From Icerya purchasi (Eukaryota; Arthropoda; Insecta; Hemiptera; Monophlebidae), in assembly GCA_039619475.1 (NCBI GenBank), contig CM077116.1, forward strand, positions 167,665,363 to 167,729,362: a DNA stretch of 64,000 bases, written 5' to 3'. Under the pieces are notes generated by a model, which worked only from the letters and a program-made list of their open reading frames with translations, was not told where the DNA came from and made no database searches. Shown piece by piece: positions 55,619-64,000 of the stretch. Each line of letters opens with the position of its first letter. Positions within the stretch are counted from its first letter, which is position 1. A program made the translations under genes and the position numbers.

Positions 55619-57222
55619 TTAGGAGTGCAAACTGTCAATTGGCGTAGTGCGAAATGCACCAGTAGCCAACCGGAGGGCTGAATTCTGCACAACGTTTAGG
55701 GAGCTGAGAGTAGAAGGGTTCGCTGTGGAATATAACGCAGCTCCATATTCACTTTTAGACCGGATCAAACAACGATAGATTCGCAGTAGAGAGGTTCCGT
55801 CAGCACCGTAAGAAGTGTGAGCCAGTTTTTTTAAAATGTTCATTTTCTGAGTACCGGCTGATTTAATGTAGTTCAAATGAGGCTTCCAAGGCAGCTTTTT
55901 GTCTAAAAGCAAGCCAAGGTATCGGACTGATGGGGCGTTTCGAAGACGCGTGCCCTGAAGGTTGATGCGTATTTCATGTGTGCAGTTACGAATGCAGCAG
56001 AAGTGCATTGCGGAGGTTTTGTTACTGGAGAAGCTTAATCCATTTCTAGAGCACCAAGTAACCAGATGGTCCGTGCATTCTTGTAGTACATGTTCGCCGG
56101 TAGATACAATTCGACAATGAATGAAGATTGTCAGGTCGTCAGCGAACAGTAAGCTTCTGACTGGAGAACGAATAGTATCTGTCAAGTCGTTGATCACAAT
56201 ATTGAAAAGTATCGGGCTCAACACTGAGCCCTGTGGAATACCAGTTACCAAAGGACGTAAGGAAGATGAATTTCTCCCCATCCGTACGAAGAAATTCCGG
56301 TTGGTAAGAAAATTATAAATAAAATCTGTTAATTTTCCGGAAAAGTTTCAACTGAAGAGTTGACTCATGATTTTGTGCCTTGGTATCTTATCAAAAGCCT
56401 CGGATAAGTCAAAGAAGATAGCTAATAAATGATTTTTTTTTTGCCAAAGCCTCCGAAACAGCGTTTTGAATGGCATGCAGTTGGTGTAAGGTTGATCGAT
56501 TACGACGGAAGCCACATTGGGAAGAATGAAGCAGATTTTTTGTTTCGAGCAACCAGTTTAGACGATAGTAAACAATTCGTTCGAATAACTTACTTAGAAC
56601 TGATGTAAGCGAAATGGGACGATAGTTCTCAGCAGCTGAGGGATCTTTTGCAGGTTTTAGAATTGGAATTATAACAGCAGTTTTCCAGGCTTGTGGAAAT
56701 TCGTTCCTCATCCAGATCCTGTTAAAGATCTGAAGTAAGATATTTAGTGTTGATGCAGGGGCATGTTTTAACATAGCAATATGTGGGCCATCGCATCCAG
56801 GAGCTGTCTCTCTAGTGGATTTAATAGCATACTTTAGTTCCCTTAATGTAATTTCTTTATTGTAGGGTTCTGAGTCTAAGCTTCTTGTAGGGAAATTGAA
56901 CGATGGAAGATCGGTAAAGGTGTTAGGACAGCTTGAAGTTTGTTGGTAATGGTCTGCAAACGTGGCAACATTTTTCGCCCGGTTTGAATACGTTCCTCTG
57001 ACCCACGTTGAGCATAGTTGGAAATAGGAAGGAACGGGACTGTTCTATGGATCGGATTTTAGACCAGACAGTGCTGGACGACGTTGGTGCTGTGGTCTTT
57101 GAGGTAAATTCGAACCAGGAATTTCGTTTAGCTTGCTTGATAGTCCATCTGGCTTTCGCACGAGCTCTTTTATATTCTGTGAGATTAGTTATCGTTGATG
57201 TTGTTTTCAGGTTACATAACAA
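55619..57222 (-). pseudogene. Reverse transcriptase of the I-clade LINE, frame-shifted
   Basis: 56923-57222: linker KARWTIKQAKRNSWFEF. 56409-56774: fingers, AVIIPILKPAKDPSAAENYR, PISLTSVLSKLFERIV and SQCGFRRNRSTLHQL. A shift in an A run near 56440 leads to FFDLSEAFDKIPRHK. 55619-56281: TGIPQGSVLSPILFNIVIN, LLFADDLTIFI, VRYLGLLLDKKLPWKPHL and QNSALRLATGAFRTTPI. The FADD box is intact. At least three frame breaks. Confidence 0.82.
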
Positions 57223-57277
57223 CTTCCGCCTTATTTTAATTGCTTCAGCATATTGTTTCGTCTACCACGGAACTAAT

Positions 57278-58117
57278 TTACGTTTCAGGCGAAGGAGTAA
57301 ATGACTGTACTTTTTTGATTAGAGACGAAGTGAAAATATCAACGATGATGTTTATATTCAATTCCATATCCACTGATAGATCAGAGCAGTCAGAAGAGTA
57401 TCTATTCCAGTCCATTTTCTTATAGTTCCAATGAGGCACAGTAGGATGTACGGGATATGGCGAGTTAATCAATTTAACTATCGTAAGGGCGTGGTCGCTA
57501 TCGGCTAGGTTTTTATGAAGAAATACATGTAAATTGCTGGATAATTGCGGAGAAGAGATGATTAAATCCAGAATTGACCAACTATGATGAGCAAAGCTGA
57601 AGTGAGCAGGTTCGTTTGAATTTAATAAGCGTAGTTTGAGATTGTCGAGTAGTTTTTCTATTAATCGGCCTTTGGGGTTTGTACGGCTGCTTTCGAGTAT
57701 TGGAGAGTGAGCGTTGAAGTCACCGGTTAGAATTACCGGTGAATTAAGTGATTGTATGATGTTGAGGAAGTGGTTTTCTTCTACGGTTTCATCCGGAGGC
57801 AGATAAAAGGAACAGAGGGTGAAGGGTTGTTCTATTTGAAGGCGAGCGCATACGTGTTGAAGATTTGAGTTGAGCGTGATTTGTTGGAAAGGAATATTTT
57901 TCCGAATTGCTAATATAACACCTTCGTGAGCATGATGACCTGTAGGGGGAGTAGAATAAATAAGATTGTAGGACGGAAGGAGCGGTTTTTGGTCAGATCT
58001 TAGGCGAGTCTCTTGAAGAGAGATTATCATTGGTTGATAAGTGGAAGTGAGGAGCTTTAACTCTTCATAGCGTGTATAAAAACCATTGCAGTTCCAGTTA
58101 AGAATTAATATATCCAT
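57278..58117 (-). pseudogene. APE endonuclease of the I-clade LINE
   Basis: 279 codons, open. Motifs: LILNWNCNGF, IISLQETRLRSDQ (Glu), VILTGDFNAHSPILESSR, WSILDLIISSPQ and DSDHALTIV. All catalytic residues are present. The frame ends shortly after the domain by a shift near 57280, so ORF2 is not intact. Confidence 0.85.
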
Positions 58118-58127
58118 TTATAGTTAT

Positions 58128-58381
58128 CGGTGATTTGAGAGAGCTTTAATGATTTTTGTAAATCTTATTTTAGGACTTCTCCGTTGTAGTAGGGGGTAAC
58201 CTTTGTTAAGTAAGTCGATTAAAGGAGACAATGTCTGAGGTGTAGCCGGTTGCTATTTCTACCGGATTGCTATCTTTAGTGTTACACATATCATAGAAAA
58301 GAGAGAAATTAGATAAAGAGAGAACCGTATCTTTATTAGTTTCAAAGTATGGTTCTAAAGGTTTGAAAATTGCTTTTAACG
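58128..58381 (-). pseudogene. ORF1 C-terminus of the I-clade LINE
   Basis: The minus strand reads FKPLEPYFETNKDTVLSLSN, FSLFYDMCNTKDSN and KIRFTKIIKALSNHR then stop, just before the ORF2 start at 58117. Position and helical character fit the end of an I-type ORF1. The rest is truncated at the 58382 repeat junction. Confidence 0.6.
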
Positions 58382-58821
58382 ATTACATTTATAGTTGGAT
58401 TTATTATTATTATTATTATTATTAAAAGCACATGTTTTAAATATTATTGAAAATGTTAGTTATAAATGTTCAATTAGGGAAAATAGACTAATTAATACTA
58501 CCGAGGAATCCAGTCAACTCTAGTCTTTGTGAATTTATTGCAGACCGTGTTATTTTAAATTATTTTTGAATATCACTGTGATAAATAATGACAGTTGTAA
58601 ATTCAACTATTGTTTTGGTTTCTTCGTACTTTGCTAGTTATATTTTATTCCCAAATACCTTTTTTTTTTTTTAAATTTCTTCTGAACTAAGTTTGTTCAC
58701 GTAAATCGTAGTTATTTTTCAAAAGCGGAAAAGTGAATACACATAAAATTTTTATAATGCATTTCATCATATTAATTTATACATACGCCTTTTTTGATTA
58801 ATGCAAAAACATTCTTATGTT
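58382..58821 (+). repeat. About 430-bp direct repeat, right copy
   Basis: Begins exactly where the I-clade LINE is truncated at its 5' end. It includes an expanded (ATT)n at 58402-58424 not seen in the left copy. Same orientation as 53795-54225. Confidence 0.9.
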
Positions 58822-59357
58822 ATCAGCACCAAATGCGATTTTACATGAACACTTGTCACGATGAACGAGCAGTAAGTTAACGTATAATCCGCCATTTAGA
58901 ATCAGAAAAGAAAAAAAATATTATAGATTATAAGCAGTATCTTTAACCATGATTATTATAAGATGATCAAATTGGTTTAATGACAAAATCCGAAATTTTA
59001 ATAATAAGAAAGAACCAGTACCTTCGAACCTTTTATAGGAAAGTCTATATTATAACATGTATATGTCTTTCGGATGGTGCGCAAGGTGTGATACGACTAC
59101 GTGTTACGTTTTGGTAAAAACATGAACTGAATACAAATTGAATAAAATGTTTCGTATGGTAAATATAAATAAGACACTTCCCTAGCTACCGACTAGCGTA
59201 AGTGAGGATCTTAAACATTTCTTAATAATGGACAATATTTTAGGTTGAGCTTAGCTATAAGACACATCCGTATTAAAAAAAATATTCAAGGTAAAAAAAA
59301 AGTATCGTCAGTGATGTACTTAAAGACAATAAATATAAGCCGAATATGTATACATAC
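58822..59357. other. Intronic sequence, nothing recognised
   Basis: AT-rich DNA between the right direct repeat and legumain exon a. Confidence 0.5.
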
Positions 59358-59443
59358 CTCTTTACAACTTTTCCAGAACCGACGGTCTTCATACTGTCGC
59401 TATCTCCCGACAGAACTTTCAAGAAATTTTCCGCTGTTACATC
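59358..59443 (-). CDS. Legumain-like exon a
   Basis: First exon visible in the window, 86 nt. The acceptor is TTATTAG just above 59443 and the donor is GTATGTA below 59358. It reads DVTAENFLKVLSGD, then SMKTVGSGKVVKR, matching the legumain segment just before the catalytic His, where family members read DVTxxNFLxVLxGD and GSGKV. It ends in phase 2 (AG), which the next exon completes as Ser. The upstream partner exon should encode the NGTDVY and DYTG region and is not in the 4.5 kb to the window end. Confidence 0.88.
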
Positions 59444-60436
59444 CTAATAATGAAAATAACCGTACCGTGTTAAAATGTTAACACATTCAAAAAAAAGGAT
59501 AACTCAGTTAATGGTTAACAACAAACGGTGCATAGTTATTTGGATGAATTCGAAGATACAAGAATCACATTTACAAGTGAACCTTGTATATACGTGAAAT
59601 AAGAAAAAAAAGAAAAAACGGTATCTATATGGAATCTGGTAGTATCAAGAAATGAACACAGCATCACTGGACGAGAAATTGAAGAAAAATGATCTTTAAA
59701 GTTAATATTCAAAAAAGTTAAATCAAATCTTACAAAACGGATAACTCTACGTAAACAGTATTTATTGTGATTTTGACAAAATATCGCGAGTTTAATTATT
59801 TCTTTAATCAGAAGTTTTTACTCTCTTAGAGCAATGTTATTATATTAGGAAAGGTGAACACTTACACCAAAACGAAATGTTAGTTATATATCACAAATGC
59901 AAACGTGTAAAGCTTTTACAAGAACACAAATGCACCGGCTAACCTAATATTCCCTATTTTCGGAATAATTTTCTTTCTCTTTTTCTCCTATTGATAATTA
60001 CAGCATAATTCCAGTTAGCCCTAAATAATTAACGCAATTGCTCGACTATGTCTGTTTGGTGTAGATACGCCAAATAGATGTAATATTTATTTAATTTTTG
60101 TTGTTAGTAAAAGTGCGGTCGAGAAGTTTAGTACTTTATTCATTTTTCGTTCCTCGATGCACAATCTCGATTCGTTAAACGGTTAGGTTTTAAAAGTTCA
60201 AAGTTGTTATTCTCGCTCGCCCGATATTTAGTGTGTTTTGTTGTAGAAGTCGTTTTTTGTATAAATCCCGGTTATTGTTATTCATCCCGTTCCTTGTCTT
60301 TATCTTTTTATCCCCGTTATCATCTTCCTCGCGATTCCTTTTATCCTATTCTTGTTTTGTTAGCAATTTGAGATAGCCTTTTTCAGGGCTACCCGAGTAC
60401 ATTGTTTGTAAACGCGTACGTAAGTAATAATCAATC
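59444..60436. other. Intronic sequence; CpG-richer block at 60105-60436
   Basis: 59444-60100 shows nothing. From about 60105 the sequence has more CpG and pyrimidines and leads directly into the RNase H of LINE copy H. It might be 5' UTR of that LINE joined by an internal deletion, but I have no full 5' UTR to compare. Confidence 0.35.
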
Positions 60437-61288
60437 TTTACAACCGAGTCGATGGCTATCCTACGCTGCATTATCTTCATTTCCACCAGTCGTCGGTTTT
60501 CTAATTATTTGATTATATCAGAACCCATGAGTGTTCTTCAAGCGATCAGCTTTCCTTTTTCTGATCACTCTTCCGATTCCATCATTCTTTGCATACGCTG
60601 TCTTATTCATTTTCTTTCTTCTCGCTACTCCATCTGTGTTGATTTGCTGTGGGTTCCCAGCCATATGGGCATTAAAGGTAATGAAATGAATGATTTTTTG
60701 GCTTGATTTGCTGCTTCCTCTCGTTCCTTTTCTTAAGAAAAATTCCATCCTCTAACTTGAATTCCCTATGTACTAAATTTCATCTCAAACTTTGGTCAGA
60801 TATTTATCCCTCCTCCTTTCGTAACGATCAATCCTTTTATCTATTTGTATACAAGCTAATCTTCCTTTTATTACCTGATATTCTTGGAGTTACTTTAACT
60901 TCTTCGTTCTGTTGTCATTTCTATGATTCGCCTGCGTTTTGGTCATTCTGCTCTCCCTTCCTCTCGTTTTTGTTATTCCCTTGTCGCCAAATTGTCCTCT
61001 TCACCCCAACGAAGCGGTAGTTTGCGACGCCAATTACATCATTTTTAAATGTCCATTCCTTTCTGTCGAATGTTGTATTCTATGTTCTTGTTTGTTGAAA
61101 CTCAATCTACTCCTTATTGAGCATCTTATATTTTGTCCTTCCCCTCGCTATCCGCTAGTTCCTTTATATTGTCCATATCTGGCCGAATCAAAATTTAACT
61201 GACGGTTCTTTTCTTTCTTACTGTTTTTGGGTGTAAGTCCTTAGCTAGCGTGCCCAAAGGGAGGATTAAAAAAAACATAAAAAAAAAA
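60437..61288 (+). mobile_element. LINE family A copy H: RNase H to 3' end
   Basis: Starts at ESMAILRCIIFIS (ELMAILRSIIFIS in copy D). Continues IISEPMSVLQAIS (SDS reads SEP, so a catalytic residue is lost), LLWVPSHMGIKGNEMNDFLA, a stop at 60703, then LKLWSDIYPSSFRNDQSFYL, a degenerate zinc motif (CPLHPNEAVVCDANYIIFKC, 60939-61202) and a 3' end GTCCTTAGCTAGCGTGCCCA with an A-rich tail. Several stops. Truncated or deleted upstream. Confidence 0.72.
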
Positions 61289-61385
61289 CAAGAATATTTT
61301 GTATTTCATTTACCCGCTGTTTAAATCAGTTTACGTGCGAATAACGTCTAAACAACGTTCATTTAACATTTTCCTCTAGGGTAAT

Positions 61386-62060
61386 ATAGCTGCCCGCTGC
61401 TCAATTTTTCGCAACTGGCGTTTTACTCCCAACAGAATTCCAATTTCATCTTTCATTTCTGTTCGTCTTACTAATTTTGCTTTCTGCATATATTCTTTTA
61501 TGATAAATTTCCGTACTTTTCTCCTAATTATTTCACAGTCTCTTACATCCTCCTCACGTATTTCACATGTCTAGTTCAGTCAAATTCCTTCCTCTTTACA
61601 TAGTTAGATCTGAATTTCACATAGTTTTAAATTCCTCATATCCCAATCATGCCGTTAGTTTTACTGATGGTCCTAAGAGAGCTGGTGAAGTTGATGCCAC
61701 CTTTGTTATTTTTTCCCATGCTATTATGAGTTCTTCAAACTTCCTTCCTGCTATTCTATCTTTACTGCTGAATCTGCTCCCATACCTCATGCAATTCTTT
61801 TATCTCTTTCTCTTTTTTCTTTTCGGATAAATTTCTTTTAATAGCTAACGCTGAAAGTGTCTTGCACGCGATTTCTTCTCCCTCACTGTTGCCTCTTTTT
61901 CCTCTGTGTCCTCTTTACCCCGAAGATTTCTTTTTTCTATGTGGTGTCAATCATGTTTTCTTAGAACGTTCCTTAGTTTCTCTGAGCGTTCTCTCTTTTA
62001 TTTTCAGTTTTTGGACCTTGGTCTTCCTACTCCGATTTTTTTGAGCTATTATTTAAAGCG
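61386..62060 (+). pseudogene. LINE family A copy I, internally deleted
   Basis: FRNWRFTPNRIPISSFISVR matches the segment between RT and RNase H. The frame at 61567-61830 has the start of RNase H (AVSFTDGPKRAGEVDATFV). At about 61860 it jumps from SVLHAISSPS to PLCPLYPEDFFFLCGVNHVF (zinc motif) and ends ERSLFYFQFLDLGLPTPIF. The second half of RNase H is deleted. No poly-A tail. A stretch near 62085-62115 resembles a short inverted piece of the same ORF. Confidence 0.6.
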
Positions 62061-62189
62061 GCATAAAAGAGTATTGGATAAACGGGGAAGGAAGCAAACT
62101 ATGCCCAAAGACATTACGTTGTTTACTTTTCTTTTTTTGTCTCACTTCCGCCTTGTGGCCCGTTTAGTCTTTTAAATTAATATTAATGT

Positions 62190-63090
62190 CGGTTATTTGG
62201 CTGCTCTTGATGTATTTATACAATAATCCGCTTGAGCAGGCATTCGAAACAATTCGCGTAGTATTCAATTTCTGCAATTCCTTCTTCTCAAAATTAAATC
62301 TACCATCTCTATCGCAATTGCAGTGTCAGATAATGTGATCTATTGACCCTTCCAATCCCCTATTTAGAACAGGTGTTGTCTGTAGTTACTATATTTATTT
62401 TGACCAAATGTTCCGGTACCCGGCAAGATCCATGGTCTTACGCATTGTAGTTATATAAACCCTATCCAGGCGTGTTCCTCTAAACCACGCTGTTTTTGGA
62501 ACTGGCGTTACTAACATTAAATATTATCTATCTTTAGATTCGCTACGCATTAAAATGTCATTTGTATATTTTCCGTAAATGTGTCGTTTCTTGGCATGGT
62601 AACAAAACCCGCTCTAGTTCAAATTTAAGTTAATTATTCTACCATAGCTGCTCTTGGAGGTCTTTCATTCGCTATCTCATTTCCCTTAACAACGTAGTGT
62701 GAAAGAACTCACTTCAATAAGAGTTGATTACCGTTCACTTAGTGCACGTATTGTATATATTTCCTCATTGAACATTCCGTATTTGTGATTCGACTACCGT
62801 TAATATGGGATAGCTTTAACACTGCTGCGAGAGGAGTCGATTAAACTTAATATATTTTAAAATAAGCTAAACATCTGAACATTGTATACATTTCTGCAGT
62901 AATTGATGAACCCGTATACACAATAAGCGAAATGTTTGGGATCGATTCCTGTTCGTATGATAAAAGGCAGCATTAAATTTAATCTGGGATATATGTATAT
63001 CCGTCAGTGTAGAACCTTGATATTCTTCGAGCCGGCAGTTTATGATTTCTCTTCACAGCGCAACGTTGTATACTAATTCCGAATGACCTT
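62190..63090 (-). pseudogene. RNase H and tail remnant of an unidentified LINE
   Basis: On the minus strand ISRFYTDGYTYIPD resembles the RNase H start (YTDGS), and VVKGNEIANERPPRAAMVE (near 62680) resembles the GxxGNExADxxA block. CNCDRDGRFNFEKKELQKLN (near 62300) looks like the C-terminal region of R1-type LINEs after the H..C motif. Stops are frequent and the frames shift, so this is an old relic. Confidence 0.35.
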
Positions 63091-63790
63091 CTCTTAAATA
63101 TTTATCATCGATCATTTCCGTCTGTAGTTCACCTCACAAGGCTTATTTAAAGCATACATTTGGAATCATACGTAACTATTAATTGTTCGGTTCGTTAGCT
63201 TTATACTGACTTTCATATCAATATCGACTTTTTATCTCAGTACAGCGTGACACGATTTCATGATATATTCCGACTGGTACCGCAAAAGATGTACCCAAGA
63301 AGAAAATTTAACTGAGGCTTCGAGTCTCTCAAATTCCGTAAATAACTAAGAAAACATTGGAAAGAGATTTGTAACATTTTTTCTTTTAAGTAAAGTACTG
63401 GTCATTTCGAAATGTGTTCCTAGATTCGCTTTACAATGAAATTGATGAACTAAATATACCTCCTACGACTTCGTGTATAGCAGCGAAGTTTTCTTTCTAA
63501 TCACATCTAAAACTGCAGATTTAAATGAAAAAGTTCTGAATGATGATATACAAAACACAATAATCAGGAATAATGAGAAAAAATCTGCTTCAAGCGGTTT
63601 TCTTCTCACCTGTCTCTGAAATATACCAAACGGTAAATTCACAAAAACGAAAAAACCAAGCATTTATAAAAAAGATTTTATCTGCGCGTATGAGATAATT
63701 ATAGATACCCTCGCAATTTAGGAAAATATGAAAAATGCGTAATTTCGTTAAACCTACTATTTAACAATGTTTATAATTCGTTAATTGATT
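63091..63790. other. Sequence without recognised gene
   Basis: AT-rich. A 66-codon minus-strand frame (63463-63663) has no legumain or transposon motif. Confidence 0.45.
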
Positions 63791-63794
63791 TATT

Positions 63795-64000
63795 AACTGG
63801 AAAAAAACAATCTGCTCTACGAAAATCAACACGGATTTAGAGAAAAAAGATCCACCGTCACTTTACTAAAAACGTTTGTAAATGAGATAAATATGGGATT
63901 GTCGAGGGGGAACCAATTCATCGTTACCTTTATTGACCTGGCTAAAGCGTTTGATCTAGTTGACCATGACCTGCTTATTAAAGATCTAGAAGATATATTG
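63795..64000 (+). pseudogene. CR1/L2-type reverse transcriptase fragment, runs off the window
   Basis: LLYENQHGFREKRSTVTLLK, then FIVTFIDLAKAFDLVDHDLL with the first catalytic Asp of RT (FIDLAKAFDxVDH). A stop or shift lies just before, so the 5' side is truncated or broken in the window. The continuation (PQGS, YADD) would lie beyond 64000. It resembles the CR1/L2-type LINE at 34 kb more than family A. Confidence 0.7.

Larger units (their letters stand above)
54226..58381 (-). mobile_element. I-clade LINE, 5'-truncated in ORF1
   Basis: Minus strand: end of ORF1 (58381-58128), ORF2 endonuclease, RT, RNase H and zinc tail, ending at 54300, then a short 3' UTR and a TAA-rich tail (TTTAATTTAATAATAATG), as I factors have TAA tails. 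ORF2 begins ILNWNCNGFYTRYEELKLL, closely resembling I-type elements. Several frameshifts and a SINE-like insertion make it inactive. Both ends abut the two copies of an about 430-bp direct repeat. Confidence 0.82.
2214..59443 (-). other. Legumain-like cysteine protease gene, partial, seven exons
   Basis: Legumain (peptidase C13, asparaginyl endopeptidase) cuts after Asn in lysosomes or the gut lumen. Seven minus-strand exons together encode 299 residues in legumain order: DVTAENF, the catalytic-His block SDHGGPG, the catalytic-Cys block EACYAGSM, TAANSRESSYACYYD, then the linker and prodomain up to FHENCFN. Every exon has an AG acceptor, a GT donor and a phase that fits its neighbour. Introns are 11526, 7985, 6052, 15183, 11405 and 4182 bp. 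The 5' exons (signal peptide and N-terminal catalytic core) and the last exon were not found, so they probably lie outside the window. No stop or frameshift interrupts the joined exons, which suggests a working gene despite the transposon load. Confidence 0.9.

Noticed and set aside
53795..58821. LTR retrotransposon (two about 430-bp direct repeats around RT and RNase H)
   Set aside because: The internal RT is a non-LTR type with APE endonuclease and a TAA tail. There is no protease, integrase, primer-binding site or polypurine tract.

Overview
This is AT-rich animal DNA, most likely from an insect. It has spliced exons with GT..AG borders, long introns, no operons, and many arthropod-type mobile elements: non-LTR retrotransposons (LINEs), mariner, piggyBac-like and hAT-like elements. 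I found no tRNA, rRNA or CRISPR array. The species cannot be named from the sequence.

The only host gene I can support is a legumain-like cysteine protease (peptidase family C13) on the minus strand. Seven exons run from 59443 down to 2214: 59358-59443, 47693-47831, 39638-39707, 33467-33585, 18089-18283, 6570-6683 and 2214-2387. All seven join in phase and give 299 codons. They carry the catalytic His (SDHG) and Cys (EAC), the TAAN-RESSYACYYD block and the start of the C-terminal prodomain. The first exons and the last exon are not in the window. Six introns of 4.2 to 15.2 kb make the gene at least 57 kb long, and almost everything else described here lies inside them.

The introns are dominated by one pyrimidine-rich LINE family, called family A here (APE endonuclease, reverse transcriptase, RNase H and a Cys/His tail; probably I-superfamily). 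Copy D (25183-31892, plus) is near full length: 13-bp target duplication, poly-A tail, an ORF1 with a long Asn-rich tract and three zinc knuckles, and an ORF2 with one frameshift. About a dozen other copies are 5'-truncated, deleted or nested, on both strands: 5.3, 7.8, 8.5-9.0, 10.9-11.8, 12.2-16.0 (minus), 19.9-24.1 (minus), 31.9-33.0, 44.6-44.9, 45.8-46.5 (minus), 60.4-61.3 and 61.4-62.1 kb.

Other residents by position: a hAT-like element (3.2-4.1 kb); an I-like LINE (8.1-10.9 kb); foldback MITE pieces (16.8-17.5 kb); a CR1/L2-type LINE (34.0-36.6 kb); a piggyBac-like remnant (38.3-39.6 kb); a 3.1-kb DNA transposon with about 743-bp terminal inverted repeats and a DDE plus SWIM-finger transposase (39.9-43.0 kb); two mariner remnants (43.3-44.0 and 44.9-45.8 kb); a hAT-type MITE with an 8-bp duplication (49.8-50.5 kb); a Jockey-like LINE whose 5' part is inverted in the way twin priming predicts (50.7-53.6 kb); an I-clade LINE flanked by about 430-bp direct repeats (53.8-58.8 kb); and RT and RNase H fragments at 62.2-64.0 kb.

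The mobile elements do not work together. They are independent insertions, several nested, into introns of the protease gene. The most notable items are the split legumain gene, copy D with its polyasparagine ORF1, the long-TIR DDE/SWIM transposon, and the oversized direct repeats around the I-clade LINE.
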